Positions 40,030 to 50,491 of a stretch of DNA of 64,000 nt are shown in pieces (within the stretch, counting starts at the first letter, position 1; every line of letters starts with the position of its first letter). Origin of the DNA: Symbiodinium sp. CCMP2592 (Eukaryota; Sar; Dinophyceae; Suessiales; Symbiodiniaceae); assembly GCA_905221615.1 (NCBI GenBank), contig CAJNDT010000975.1, forward strand, positions 1 through 64,000, read 5' to 3'. The notes below the pieces were generated by a model. It worked only from the letters and a program-made list of their open reading frames with translations, did no database searches and was not told the DNA's origin. A program made the position numbers and the translations under genes.

Positions 40030-43000
40030 GCATGGAGGGCATCCACTGTACGACCTCTTCGTGGCAAACTTCGTTGGCTTTCGGGGTATCCATTCCCCTA
40101 CCCGCAGTCACCTCCTCCTTCTTGCTTTTGTCTGCGGTGCTTGGGGTTCAGGCTGGTTGTGGTTTAGGGAGACAGGTTGAGGCTCTAGGCTTAAACGCTG
40201 TCTTCACCTCTGACACCGTGGCGAAGCACATGGCGCAGTCACGACCTGTACGTGGCGAAGTTTTTGGCCTTCGGGTATCCATCCCCCTTTCCCACGCTTT
40301 CGTAACGACCTCTTCGTGACGAACCTTGCTGGCTTTCGGGGTATCCATCCCCCTACCCGTGTGCTGCTGTACGACCTCTTCGCGGCGAAGCTGTGCGACC
40401 ACTTCGTGGCGAACTTTGCTGGCTTCCGGGTATTCATCCCCTTACCCGCGTACTGCTGTACGACCTCTTCGCGGCGAAGCTGTACGACTTCTTCGTGACG
40501 AACCTGGTTGGCTTGGGGGGTATCCATTCCCCTACCCATAGTCACTTCTTCCTCCTTGCCTTTGTCTTCGGTGCGTGGGGGTTCAGGCCGGTTGTGGTTT
40601 AAGGAGGCAGGTTGAGGCTCTGGGCTTAAACGCTGTCTTCACTTCTGACACCGTGGCGCAGCACATGGTGCAGTCACGACCTGTACGTGGCGAAGTTTGT
40701 TGGCCTTCGGGTATCCATCCCCTTTCCCCATGCTCTCGTAACGACCTCTTCGTGGCGAACCTTGTTGGCTTTCGGGGTATCCATCCCCCCCTACCCGTGT
40801 GCTGCTGTACACCTCTTCGCGGCGAAGCTGTGCGACCACTTCGTGGCGAACTTTGTGGACTTCCGGGTATTCATCCCCTTACCCGCGCGCTGCTGTACGA
40901 CCTCTTCGCGGCGAAGCTATACGACTTCTTCGTGACGACCCTGGTTGGCTTTTGGGGGTATCCATTCCCCTACCCGCAGTCACTTCTTCCGCCTTGCCTT
41001 TGTCTTCGGTGCGTGGGGGTTCAGGCCGGTTGTGGTTTAGGGAGGCAGGTTGAGGCTCTAGGCTTGCACGCTGTCTTCACCTCTGACACCGTGGCGAAGC
41101 ACATGGCGCAGTCACGACCTGTACGTGGCGAAGGTTGTTGGCCTTCGGGTATCCATCCCCTTTCCCACGCTTTCGTAACGACCTCTTCGTGGCGAACCTT
41201 GCTGGCTTTCGGGGTATCCATCCCCCTACTCGTGTGCTGCTGTACGACCTCTTCGCGGCGAAGCTGTGCGACCACTTCCTGGCGAACTTTGTTGGCTTCC
41301 GGGTATTCATCCCCTTGCCTGCGTGCTGCTGGACGACCTCCTCGCGGCGAAGCTGTACGACTTCTTCGTAACGAACCTGGTTGGCTTTGGGGCATCCATT
41401 CCCCTACCCACAGTCCCTTCTTCCTCCTTGCCTTTGTCTTCGGTGCGTGGGGTTCTGACCGGTTGTGGTTTAGGGAGGCAGGTTGAGGCTCTAGGCTTAA
41501 ACGCTGTCTTCACCTCTGACACCGTGGCGAAGCACATGGCGCAGTCACGACCTGTACGTGGCGAAGTTTTTGGCCTTCGGGTATCCATCCCCCTTTCCCA
41601 CGCTTTCGTAACGACCTCTTCGTGGCGAACCTTGTTGGCTTTCGGGGTATCCATCCCCCCTACCCGTGTGCTGCTGTACGACCTCTTCGCGGCGAAGCTG
41701 TGCGACCACTTCGTGGCGAACTTTGCTGGCTTCCGGGTATTCATCCCCTTGCCCGCGTGCTGCTGTACGACCTCTTCGCGGCGAAGCTGTACGACTTCGT
41801 GACAAACCTGGTTGGCTTTGGGGGTATCCATTCCCCTACCCCCATAGTCACTTCTTCCTCCTTGCCTTTGTCTTCGGTGCGTGGGGGTTCAGGCCGGTTG
41901 TGGTTTAGTGAGACAGGTTGAGACCCTAGGCTTAAAAGCTGTCTTCACCTCTGACACCGTGGCGAAGCACGTGGCGCAGTCACGACCTGTACGTGGCGAA
42001 GGTTGTTGGCCTTCGGGTATCCATCCCCTTTCCCCACGCTCTCGTAACGACCTCTTCGTGGCGAACCTTGTTGGCTTTCGGGGTATCCATCCCCCCTACT
42101 CGTGTGCTGCAGTACGACCTCTTCGCGACGAAACTGTGCGACCACTTCGTGGCGAACTTTGTTGGCTTCCGGGTATTCATCCCCTTGCCCGCGTGCTGCT
42201 GGACGACCTCGTCGCGGTGAAGCTGTACGACTTCGTGACGAACCTGGTTGGCTTTGGGGGTATCCATTCCCCTACCCACAGTCACTTCTTCTTCGGTGCG
42301 TGGGGGGTTCAGGCCGGTTGTGGTTTAGGGAGGCAGGTTGAGGCTCTAGGCTTAAACGCTGTCTTCACCTCTGACACCGTGACGAAGCACATGGCACAGT
42401 CACGACCTGTACGTGGCGAAGTTTGTTGGCCTTCGGGTATCCATCCCCTTTCCCCATGCTTTCGTAACGACCTCTTCGTGGCGAACCTTGTTGGCTTTCC
42501 GGGTATCCATCCCCCCCCTACCCGTGTGCTTGCTGTACACCTTTTCGCGGCGAAGCTGTGCGACCACTTCGTGGCGAACTTTGTTGGCTTCCGGGTATTC
42601 ATCCCCTTACCCGTGTACTGCTGTACGACCTCTTCGCGGCGAAGCTGTACGACTTCTTCGTGACGGACCGGGTTGGCTTGGGGGGTATCCATTCCCCTAC
42701 CCACAGTCCCTTCTTCCTCCTTGCCTTTGTCTTCGGTGCGTGGGGGTTCAGGCCGGTTGTGGTTTAGGGAGACAGGTTGAGGCTCTAGGCTTAAATGCTG
42801 TCTTCACCTCTGACACCGTGGCGAAGCACATGGTGCAGTCACGACCTGTACGTGGCGAAGTTTGTTGGCCTTCGGGTAGCCATTCCCTTTCCCCACATTG
42901 CCGCAACGACTTCTTCTTCGTGGCGAACCTTGTTGGTTTTCGGGGTATCCATCCCCCTACCCGTGTGCTGCTGTACGACCTCTTCGCGGCGAAGCTGTTC

Positions 43001-43290
43001 GACCTCTTCCTGGTGCACTTTGTTGGCTTTCGGGGTATTTATCCCCCTACCCGCGTACTGCTGTACGACCTCTTCGCGGCGAAGATGTACGACTTCTTCG
43101 TGACGAACCCGGTTGGCTTTGGGGGTATCCATTCCCCTACCCGCAGTCACTTCTTCCTCCTTGCCTTTGTCTTCGGTGCGTGGGTTTAGGCTGGTTGTGG
43201 TTTAGGGAGGCAGGTTGAGGCACTAGGCAAAAACGCTGTCTTCACCTCCGACACCGTGGCAAAGAACATGGCGCAGTACCTTGGCGAAGC
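40030..43290. repeat. Higher-order satellite, period about 435 bp, about 7.5 units
   Basis: The anchor GGTTGA of the segment CAGGTTGAGGC recurs at 40,175, 40,611, 41,048, 41,481, 41,916, 42,336, 42,776 and 43,213, giving spacings of 436, 437, 433, 435, 420, 440 and 437. Within each unit, smaller subunits repeat a palindromic core (CTTCGCGGCGAAG, TTCGTGGCGAA) followed by GGTATCCATCCCC. All six frames stay open for long runs because the unit is GC-rich and repetitive. The resulting frames of up to about 300 codons are not credible genes. Confidence 0.95.
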
Positions 43291-43324
43291 ACATGGCACG
43301 GTTGACCGCAGCCGTTTCTTGACT

Positions 43325-43344
43325 CGCCCCGCTACGGCGGGGCG
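43325..43344. repeat. GC hairpin with TACG loop at satellite/direct-repeat junction
   Basis: CGCCCCGC and GCGGGGCG form a perfect 8-bp stem around TACG, exactly at the boundary where the right direct repeat starts. As RNA it would be a UACG tetraloop. Confidence 0.8.
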
Positions 43345-44016
43345 TGTGTGTGACAACCCTGTGTCCAAGGGTCTTCAGGCCACGCTCCCATGACATGCTT
43401 TGCCTTGCCTTTCTCTTGGTCTTCTATCACTACAGCAGGGGGATGAGACGCATGCTCAGTGATCTCATCCAACGAAGCTAACTGAGTATGCGGGAAGCTG
43501 AAACTGGCCATTTCAGTGTACCTGCTATGGGGGACTCCGCTCCTGGGCTCTGCGTGGCAGCTGGAGGGAGTCAGCAAGGTGCTCTGGGCCAGGCATGGCA
43601 GCTGGGACCTTGCACCCCATGATCCCATTGGACATGGCACGGGGCTAAGCCGAGAACCCTCAGTGCGTGCGTTGGGTGCCATTCTTCCATGCTTGCGTCC
43701 ACCGTACATTTGGAGCGGTACATTCAGTGCTTGAGGCTTGAGCTTACAGTTATTGGACGTTTGGTGACGAGTCACAGGTTGCGCAGTCAGTCAGGCCCAC
43801 GTTCTCTGTGTTGCCCTTCGGTGCGTTGGGGTTCAGGCTGGCGTTGTGGTTTAGTCAGGCAGGTAGAGGTCTCAGGCCACGAACTTTCTGCTCTTCCTCT
43901 TTGCAGTTATTGTCCATGATGCCACATGTCAAAAGTCATCCAGCATGTGGTCGCCTGAGACCTGGGTGCTGGTTCTGGTTCTTCGCATACCGAAACCTTA
44001 CTTGCCATTCAGTGTG
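43344..44016. repeat. Long direct repeat, right copy (about 673 bp)
   Basis: Near-identical to 38,925-39,589. Together they enclose the satellite as LTRs would enclose an internal region. I see no primer site, purine tract or coding potential, and the termini are not cleanly TG...CA, so a plain segmental duplication remains possible. Confidence 0.93.
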
Positions 44017-44175
44017 CGGTTCGGGGTTCAGGTTTAGTACGGTTTTTTTTGGTATGGCCAAGGCGCCACAGCTGCCACACAGCCAGAGCTCCATCGACCC
44101 AGAGCTCCACGACCAGGCCAGGTAGCCACCTAAACCACAAACCCAGCACTTGGTGCTTCTGCAATTCCAGCTTTC

Positions 44176-44292
44176 GGATTTAGGGGTTTCTATGGGGTTA
44201 AGGGGTTTGGGTAGGGTTTAGGGTTTATAGGGTTTATGGTTTGGGGTTATAGGGTTTAGCGGTTTAGGGGTTTAGGGGTTTAGGAGTTTAGG
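44176..44292. repeat. Degenerate interstitial TTTAGGG telomere-type repeats
   Basis: Runs of TTTAGGG, TTTAGGGG and diverged forms such as TTTATAGGG and TTTAGCGG. TTTAGGG is the plant/dinoflagellate telomere unit. The tract directly borders a TAG array. Confidence 0.85.
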
Positions 44293-44294
44293 GC

Positions 44295-44379
<85 letters not shown>

Positions 44380-44445
44380 CAAGTACTAGTAGTATAGTCG
44401 TCGTAGTAGCAGTAGTGGTAGATAGTAGCAGTAGCAGAACCACCC
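44293..44445. repeat. (TAG)n array
   Basis: About 29 near-perfect AGT/TAG units followed by diverged units to about 44,436. It lies outside the inverted-repeat structure at 44,527-45,649 but is complementary to the CTA array inside it. Confidence 0.95.
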
Positions 44446-44526
44446 AGCACTCAGTGCTTTTCCAAATCCCATGCCATGAACTCCACACCCAAGCTAGAAA
44501 CCCAGCACTTCGTGCTTGCAACCCAG

Positions 44527-44614
44527 CACCATGGTGCTTCTAGGGTCAAGGGGTTATGAAAACTACTAGTACTACTACTACTACTACTACTACTAGTACT
44601 AGTACTAGTACTAG

Positions 44615-44694
<80 letters not shown>

Positions 44695-44788
44695 ACGCTA
44701 CTACTATTACGATTTCTATTGCTATTTTTATTTCTATTTCTATTGCTATTTCTATTGCTACTACTACGACTGCTACTACTACGACCAA

Positions 44789-44856
<68 letters not shown>

Positions 44857-45125
44857 GTACTGCTACTGCTACTGCTACTACTACTACTACTGCTACTACT
44901 CCTGCAGGTTCTCGCCAACCTGACAAGTGAGTTTTTGGTCTATAAGCTCGTCGTGCATTGCGCATGCAAGGAGAGCAAACTTTTTCTTCGGCGCGTAAAA
45001 GATGTACCGAGATGTACGATGTGTGGACGGTCCTGGTTACAGACGTTGAAAGACCGCGGCGCAGTGTGGCACGCCTAAGTGCTGCCATGCTGCGCCGTGG
45101 TCTTTCGGGGTGGGGTGAAAGTAGG

Positions 45126-45178
<53 letters not shown>

Positions 45179-45265
45179 CAATAGTAGCAATAGAAATACT
45201 ACAACTATCGGTAATAAAAAAAATTATGGTAGTAGCACTAGTTAGTATTGGTAGCAGTAAGAGTA

Positions 45266-45314
<49 letters not shown>

Positions 45315-45315
45315 C

Positions 45316-45372
<57 letters not shown>

Positions 45373-45509
45373 TTATAGTAGTAGTACTAGTAGTAGAAGT
45401 AGTAGAAGTAGTAGTAGTAGTGATAGCAGCAGTAGTAGTAGCAATAGAAATACTACTAGTATTGGTAATAATAATGGTAGTAGCAGTAGTTAGCATTGGC
45501 AGTAGTAAC

Positions 45510-45606
<97 letters not shown>

Positions 45607-45649
45607 ATAGTAGTTTTCATAACCCCTTGACCCTAGAAGCACCATGGTG
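44527..45649. repeat. 1.1-kb palindromic element with perfect 39-bp inverted ends and CTA/TAG arms
   Basis: The 39 bases at 44,527-44,565 are the exact reverse complement of 45,611-45,649, beginning with the palindrome CACCATGGTG. Inside, the left arm is (CTA)n-rich (44,562-44,699, 44,789-44,915) and the right arm (TAG)n-rich (45,130-45,179, 45,267-45,371, 45,510-45,612). Diverged blocks such as TATTTCTATTGCT (left) and AGCAATAGAAATA (right) also pair. The centre holds a separate hairpin. Serine- and valine-run frames here are translations of the array. Confidence 0.9.
45048..45106. repeat. Central hairpin, 24-base arms
   Basis: 45,048-45,071 pairs with 45,083-45,106 at 21 of 24 positions (GAAAGACC..GGCGCAG against CTGCGCC..GGTCTTTC), with an 11-base loop. 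It lies within about 15 bases of the midpoint of the larger palindrome. It could be a precursor-type RNA hairpin or a nested foldback unit. Confidence 0.75.
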
Positions 45650-46362
45650 TGGATTTTTCAGAAGAACCTCCTCTCGAGTCTCTCTCGCCTGCGGCCAAGG
45701 CCGCTGCCCTGCCGAGGCAACAAGACCAGCCGCGCCGCAAATCCGTCCCGAGGCAGAAAGGACCTGGGGCGGTCCAAGGGCTCGGGCAAGGCACCCAGCC
45801 TAGAGCACAATCAGGTGCCATCCAGGCGCTGAGCCCGGAAGAGCTTACCAAAGCCTTCCTTGTACACGACGACCAAATGAGTCTACTGCAACATCAGCTG
45901 TCATTGGTGTACAAACTTCCCCAAGACCATCAACTTTCGAAGGCATTAGTTGCGTCCGTGAAATCCTGGCAGGGAGGTTTGAAGAAGCTGCGCCAAGGAG
46001 AACCTCACCCCGAGGGATCGTGCTCAAATGCGGTCTCCCTAGTTCTCCTCCACGAACTGACCAAGGGCAACCCTCCAGAACAAGTGGACAAGACGGAGTA
46101 CGGCAAGCTTCTGAAGGTGGTTGACTCCATGATCAACATCACCACAGACAAGACCAAGCTGGCACAGGACATAGTGCACTGCTCAGCTAAGCCAAACAAG
46201 CTCAAAACGCACGTTATCCTTGATTTCAGGGTGGCCATCTACTCAGACCTTCTGCCATACCTCTCCCTTCTCGCCTCCCTCTTTGACTCCCACGACGGCT
46301 TTGAACGCCTGGGACGTAAGGCGCCGGGAGGACTGGCTCGCAAGGCTCGAGGCCGTCCCTGA
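45649..46362 (+). CDS. LINE ORF1-like protein, 5' part
   Basis: Open frame of 237 codons starting with GTG at the very edge of the palindromic element. No upstream ATG is available, so the true start may lie in a spliced leader context or be lost. After a basic, Gln/Pro-rich N-terminus, the stretch LTKAFLVHDDQMSLLQHQLS through VKSWQGGLKKL resembles the helical ORF1 proteins that precede LINE ORF2s in dinoflagellates (from general familiarity, not a search). The last 15-20 codons look out of frame, and a neighbouring frame to 46,438 seems to continue it. Function would be RNA binding in the retroelement particle. Confidence 0.5.
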   Translation: MDFSEEPPLESLSPAAKAAALPRQQDQPRRKSVPRQKGPGAVQGLGQGTQPRAQSGAIQALSPEELTKAFLVHDDQMSLLQHQLSLVYKLPQDHQLSKALVASVKSWQGGLKKLRQGEPHPEGSCSNAVSLVLLHELTKGNPPEQVDKTEYGKLLKVVDSMINITTDKTKLAQDIVHCSAKPNKLKTHVILDFRVAIYSDLLPYLSLLASLFDSHDGFERLGRKAPGGLARKARGRP

Positions 46363-46586
46363 GTTTGGCCTAGTTGAAGCACACAGTGCACTAACTCCCT
46401 CAGCACAGCTGATGTTCTGGTCAGTCTTGCACATTTGACTTTCGTACAGGGTGCCTAGCATAGCCATGCTGATTCTTTCAACAAAGTTCCAGCTGCGCAT
46501 CAAAACGCAGGGGGCCCTTCGAGAGCAATTCAAACCGATCTACTCAACTTCCTGAGCGCGCCAGCCTGGCTCGAGCCTCTAGCACT

Positions 46587-46838
46587 ATGGATCTCACACG
46601 TTTTGCGGACCTCCCGGGCCCTGATCAAGTCCCACACTTTCTGAATCTGGTACATCAGCTGGACGAGATTCTCAAGCGCAAGGCCTCGCAACTATACACA
46701 GACCCTGGCTCGGCGTCTTCTACCAGTACTCAGTCTGCTGAACGATGCACCCTGCCCTCTGGCAAGGCTCGTCCTCCTACACCGCCAGCTCCCAAACATC
46801 GACGAACTGACGAGGCTCCGGAACAGGACACTCAGTAA
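46587..46838 (+). pseudogene. ORF1-like C-terminal fragment
   Basis: 83 codons from ATG 46,587, acidic then Pro/Ser-rich and ending with a basic KHRRTDEAPEQDTQ tail. The tail resembles that of the frame ending at 55,497 in composition. The stretch 46,363-46,586 between it and the previous frame has stops in all plus frames, so these are probably two pieces of one broken ORF. Confidence 0.4.
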
Positions 46839-47025
46839 GCATCTTCAGTGAACTAGGCACTGCCGGTGGAGCCAGCTACCAGCGAGCAAAACTCATTGCC
46901 ATGCGTTTTCCTGCATCTGCACTCAGCTGCTTTGCAACTAGGTCACAGGGCTCAAGCTACCAGTGGCAGGTAGCACACAGTGCAACACGGATTCGTCACA
47001 GACGATATCTCCCACTCACGCTGGG

Positions 47026-48246
47026 ATGTATCGTGCTCCCTATCCTGATGGAGTGCATGAGGCTCTTGGTCGGAGCCACATGCCTGGACTTCGACGACCA
47101 GTTGACCCCCAAGTGACTGCCGCCATCTCACCAGAGCTTTTAGGCGTGAAAATCGCAAAGGGATACGCCAGCGCGGTCTTCAATTCCAGTGCTGCAAACT
47201 TTGTGCTCAAGAAAGTCACGCGGCCGCAGGAAGAGTACATGGCCAGACGAGAGTTTAGCAGATTATCGCGCCTCCCGCCGATCAATACCATCATCGAGGC
47301 TTTCTGGCAGCAAGGCCCAACACTGTTACTGCCACGACTGTACCCTGCCCATATCCCCTCCATGACAACGGACCATGTCGTCAATCTCGTTGCTGACATC
47401 CGGTCTGCCCTCAATGCAGTGCATTCCAGCCAATTGGTCCACGCGGACATCCACATGGGCAACATCATGGTTCGCTTTGACCCCCCCACCTATGTCTTAA
47501 TCGATTTTGGAGGTACAGCGGGGGAAAGTGTCTATCCTCTTAGCTTGGGCTACGGCGCCCTCGGCCAGGGAGGAGTGCTTCATCGTCCTCCTCACGAGCT
47601 CATGGAGCGACCCACCAGGACCGTCAGAGGCGACTACTACAGGCTCAGCAAGACGATCTCCGTCGAAGTCGTGGGCAACAAGTGCTGGCGCAACACTGCG
47701 TCGGGCTTCCCGATGCCCCCGAAACTCCCCAAACACCTGCGCGTCGAGCTGGCAGAATGGGAGAATCTCGCTGGCCTCACTCCACCCAAATGGCCAGAAT
47801 CTGCCTTTCCCGGAGGAAGCTGGTACGAGACTGCCATCGATCCCTCGATCACAGTGCAAGCCGGCTTGTACGACGAAACCGGCAATGTTCGTCTGGCCAC
47901 CGCCGTTTTCTCCTACCCCAGGCAGCAAAAATCCAACGCATCCGGGCTCTTTGGGCCAGAAGATCCAACACGGGCTTCTCTTGACTCCGGAAGCTGGGAG
48001 GAATCTGCCGCTTACGCTCGGTTCTTCCTAGCTTGCAGGCTCCGGACCATGGGCAGCCACATCCGGACTATGTACACAGAGGTACTGCCGTACCAAAAGT
48101 ACAGCAACCAGGATGGCTACCTCATGCTGGAGAATCCCCTCGAGCATTCTCCGCCTCCACCACCTCCCCCGGCTGCCAGCTCGAACGAGCCAGCGCCCTC
48201 GACACCGGCTACTGAGCTGCAGGGCATTTGGGCGGAAATGGACTAG
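47026..48246 (+). CDS. Protein-kinase-like protein
   Basis: The frame is open from 46,963, but the first ATG is 47,026 (MYRAPYPDG), 25 bases after a CACAG repeat. Numbering from 46,963: candidate ATP-binding Lys 83/84 in FVLKKV, catalytic HADIHMGN at 160-167 (Asp162, Asn167), and metal-binding DFG at 181-183. A PPHE motif sits at the APE position, followed by GDYYRLS where the F-helix Asp is expected. The Gly-rich loop is weak. All key catalytic residues are present, so activity is plausible. The C-terminus is Pro-rich and disordered. A kinase between LINE ORF1- and ORF2-like frames is unusual. It could be captured host sequence or an older gene interrupted by the retroelement. Confidence 0.75.
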   Translation: MYRAPYPDGVHEALGRSHMPGLRRPVDPQVTAAISPELLGVKIAKGYASAVFNSSAANFVLKKVTRPQEEYMARREFSRLSRLPPINTIIEAFWQQGPTLLLPRLYPAHIPSMTTDHVVNLVADIRSALNAVHSSQLVHADIHMGNIMVRFDPPTYVLIDFGGTAGESVYPLSLGYGALGQGGVLHRPPHELMERPTRTVRGDYYRLSKTISVEVVGNKCWRNTASGFPMPPKLPKHLRVELAEWENLAGLTPPKWPESAFPGGSWYETAIDPSITVQAGLYDETGNVRLATAVFSYPRQQKSNASGLFGPEDPTRASLDSGSWEESAAYARFFLACRLRTMGSHIRTMYTEVLPYQKYSNQDGYLMLENPLEHSPPPPPPPAASSNEPAPSTPATELQGIWAEMD

Positions 48247-48372
48247 GCTTCAATCGAAGGACACAGTCCACCCAGCGGCATATGGCACAGCCTCCGCCAC
48301 GCGGCTACTGTAACCATTTTGTCGCGGAATAGGACACAGTCCAAAACTACCTGAGTCACAGACTCCGTCCCA

Positions 48373-49468
48373 ATGCCTACAGCACTGGCCTTAGCCCGAG
48401 AAAAACCTGAGCATATGTCTTGAGCGCAGTTGTCTGCACTATCCAGCTACCGTTCGCTTGAGCTCGGCTTAGTATCGGTTACCGGCTTCCCACTTGCGCT
48501 AGTGCACATGGCTGGCGAAGATGATGGCCCAATCCAGGCCATTTCCTTTCCCGCTGCGATCTTCGCAGACTACATGGAGGACTACCTCACTCTTTCGGCG
48601 CTGAAGTTGTACTGTGAGGAGGCCCAAGTGTCCCTGCCGCCGGCAGCGGGAACATGGCCCTCCAATGACATCACGGCATGGGCACACAAAGCTCTCCCAC
48701 CCCTACAGTGGCAACAATTCGAGAAATATCTCGATTCAATGACTACCATGACCTGCTCCGAGGCAGAGGAAGGCTGCTTGGTCAATCCCATCCCACACGG
48801 AGGATTGCCACACATGGTACCCAAGGCAGAGCAGATAGCCAGCAGCTGCATCACTTCTCGCTGTCTCTCCATCTGGTCATCGGTCCGTCAGGTTCTGCAG
48901 CACCTACCTTTCGAAGCCCACGACAGATGGGAGTACGCTCCCCGTGCGGCCGGCTCTTCATGTGGCCAGCGATTTCGGGTAGGGGCCTTCTGCCGAGTTC
49001 TTCCTGGCCTGCTTAAGGAGACGGTTTCCCATCCCAACGTCACTCGACTCTTCAACGCCTTCGCGTACTCATGCCATCCAGAACACCAGTGGACTTCGCT
49101 CGAGGTCTTGGTAGATGTGCACTCCCCACCGCACAAAGATGCTCGCAATGCTGCCTTGGGCACTTTGCTCATCGCGATTTCGATTTGCGACCAGGGCGGC
49201 ATATGGATCGAAGACCCTGACGGCTGTGACTACCAGGAGATCCCGCACCAGCAGGGGATGATCCGGGGAAGCTGCTTTGACCTACGTGGCCTCAGCCTCT
49301 TCTTCCGGGCGGATGCGCTGTGGCACGCAACTCTACCATGAGAAACCTATACTCGAGTCGTTTTGGCGGCCTACACGGTAAGAGGAGTCTCTCGTTTCTC
49401 ACCAACGCTGCAACAGCGCCTGACTGAGTTGGGTTTTCGCCTTCCGCTAGGCACCGCAGATGATTAGC
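48373..49468 (+). pseudogene. 2OG-Fe(II)-oxygenase-like protein with two in-frame TGA codons
   Basis: The uninterrupted part is 48,430-49,341. An upstream in-phase ATG at 48,373, 11 bases after a CACAG repeat, is separated from it by TGA at 48,421. The frame also resumes after TGA 49,339-49,341 and runs to TAG 49,466. Numbered from 48,430: HSPPHKD gives the metal-binding HxD (His235, Asp237), and ALWHATLP gives the distal His299. The Arg expected to bind 2-oxoglutarate (TYTRVVLAAY) comes only after the TGA. TGA stands where related proteins have Trp (HATLPW), so a TGG to TGA change is likely. Such domains are common in dinoflagellate retroelement proteins, as far as I recall. Confidence 0.65.
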
Positions 49469-49646
49469 TCGAATGGCACAGCCTCTTGAGCCGAGACACA
49501 GTCTCTGACCATCTCTGCTCGTAGTTTGAGGTTAACGCAGGAACACAAGCACATGTGGTTTCTGCACCGCTGTAACAACGTCACTGCAATTCTTCAGTCC
49601 TTCTAGGCTCTAAAGTTCGGCTCTGCCCTCCATTCGCTAGACTGCG

Positions 49647-50309
49647 ATGATGGAAGACGCCTTCGTCCAGCGAATCTTTCACTTCCTGACGCCGATGCTT
49701 CTAAGCCTCGACTTCTACTTGCAGTTGACGGACGTGGACAGAACAGCCATCGATGGCTCGAGCAGCCAGTCCAGCCTCACAGGACCAGGCCTCACCCCCA
49801 CCGAAGATGCGTTTCGTAGGGATAGCCTGACAGCAGCCAGAACGGGCCTCCTGAAACTTCTTCAAGAGTGCTTTAACCACTGGCCGGCCCTCTCCATCAC
49901 CTACATCCCCCCACCTGCGCCAGACACACTGGACCCGACGGGCATGCATCTTATCTACGAGGTCACGCAGCCGCGTCTAAAACAAGTCCGACGACTTGCC
50001 ACTGTCAATCGAGTCTGGCATGACCTCATATCAGCCATGATATCTGGTCAAGCCCGCATCAATACAGTGGAACTTCTGGTGGCGATGTCACGCTTGCGCA
50101 AGTCAGGCTCAGTGTCGGTTCGCGAAGGCCAGGACATTTTCTGCCTCCCGGTCTCGATGGCGTTCAGATTGCCGGTCGAGAACCTCACTTCACCTCTAGC
50201 TCGCACAGCTCCCGCCGCTGCCTACCGCGCCTCGGGCTTCAACGCCTGGCATGCGCTCCTCTTTGACAGCTATGATGCCCTGCAGAATGAGACCGAGCAA
50301 CAGGACTAA
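49647..50309 (+). CDS. Tandem paralogue 1, F-box-like helix motif
   Basis: 220 codons from ATG 49,647. The first of three adjacent proteins with the same layout: a short N-terminal helix region ending in L..D.Y/F, a middle with W..LS.TYIPPP, then GMHLIYEVTQPRLKQVRRLA and VNRVWHDLISAMI. The last element (L..vn.vWh.li) resembles the end of an F-box motif, but no full F-box is recognised. It is followed after 180 bases by paralogue 2. Function unknown; a substrate-adaptor role would be speculation. Confidence 0.6.
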   Translation: MMEDAFVQRIFHFLTPMLLSLDFYLQLTDVDRTAIDGSSSQSSLTGPGLTPTEDAFRRDSLTAARTGLLKLLQECFNHWPALSITYIPPPAPDTLDPTGMHLIYEVTQPRLKQVRRLATVNRVWHDLISAMISGQARINTVELLVAMSRLRKSGSVSVREGQDIFCLPVSMAFRLPVENLTSPLARTAPAAAYRASGFNAWHALLFDSYDALQNETEQQD

Positions 50310-50491
50310 ATGTGCCATTAAGGAGTCTAACTTTTTGAAGCCAGCAACAGTGCTCTCGGCTTGAAAAACTGGGCATCCTCCGTACAAGTAGAAGTTCGTA
50401 GGGCGTGCGCTTTGAGTTGAGTTACTTCTCGGCACGCCCTTTGCCTGCCTGCCAGTTTCTGTCAGCTGGCTCTAAGAGACTCCTAACTGCC

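Larger units (their letters stand above)
44144..44539. repeat. Four variants of the CAGCAC..GTGCTT palindrome
   Basis: Copies at 44,144-44,158 (centre TTG), 44,445-44,460 (TCA), 44,503-44,517 (TTC) and 44,524-44,539 (CAT). Stem bases AGCAC/GTGCT are constant while the centre varies, as expected if pairing is selected or if the palindrome is spread as a unit. Confidence 0.85.

Noticed and set aside
40575..43189. Long open frames of up to 303 codons in several phases
   Set aside because: All are translations of the 435-bp satellite, open on both strands because of base composition. Similar peptides appear in every unit and every frame.
38925..44016. Direct repeats as LTRs of a complete retrotransposon
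   Set aside because: No primer site, purine tract, protein domain or clear target duplication was found. The structure is reported as a repeat pair with a satellite rather than as an LTR element.
44556..45803. Poly-Thr, poly-Ser, poly-Val and poly-Leu frames
   Set aside because: They are readings of CTA/TAG arrays in different phases and cannot be supported as genes.
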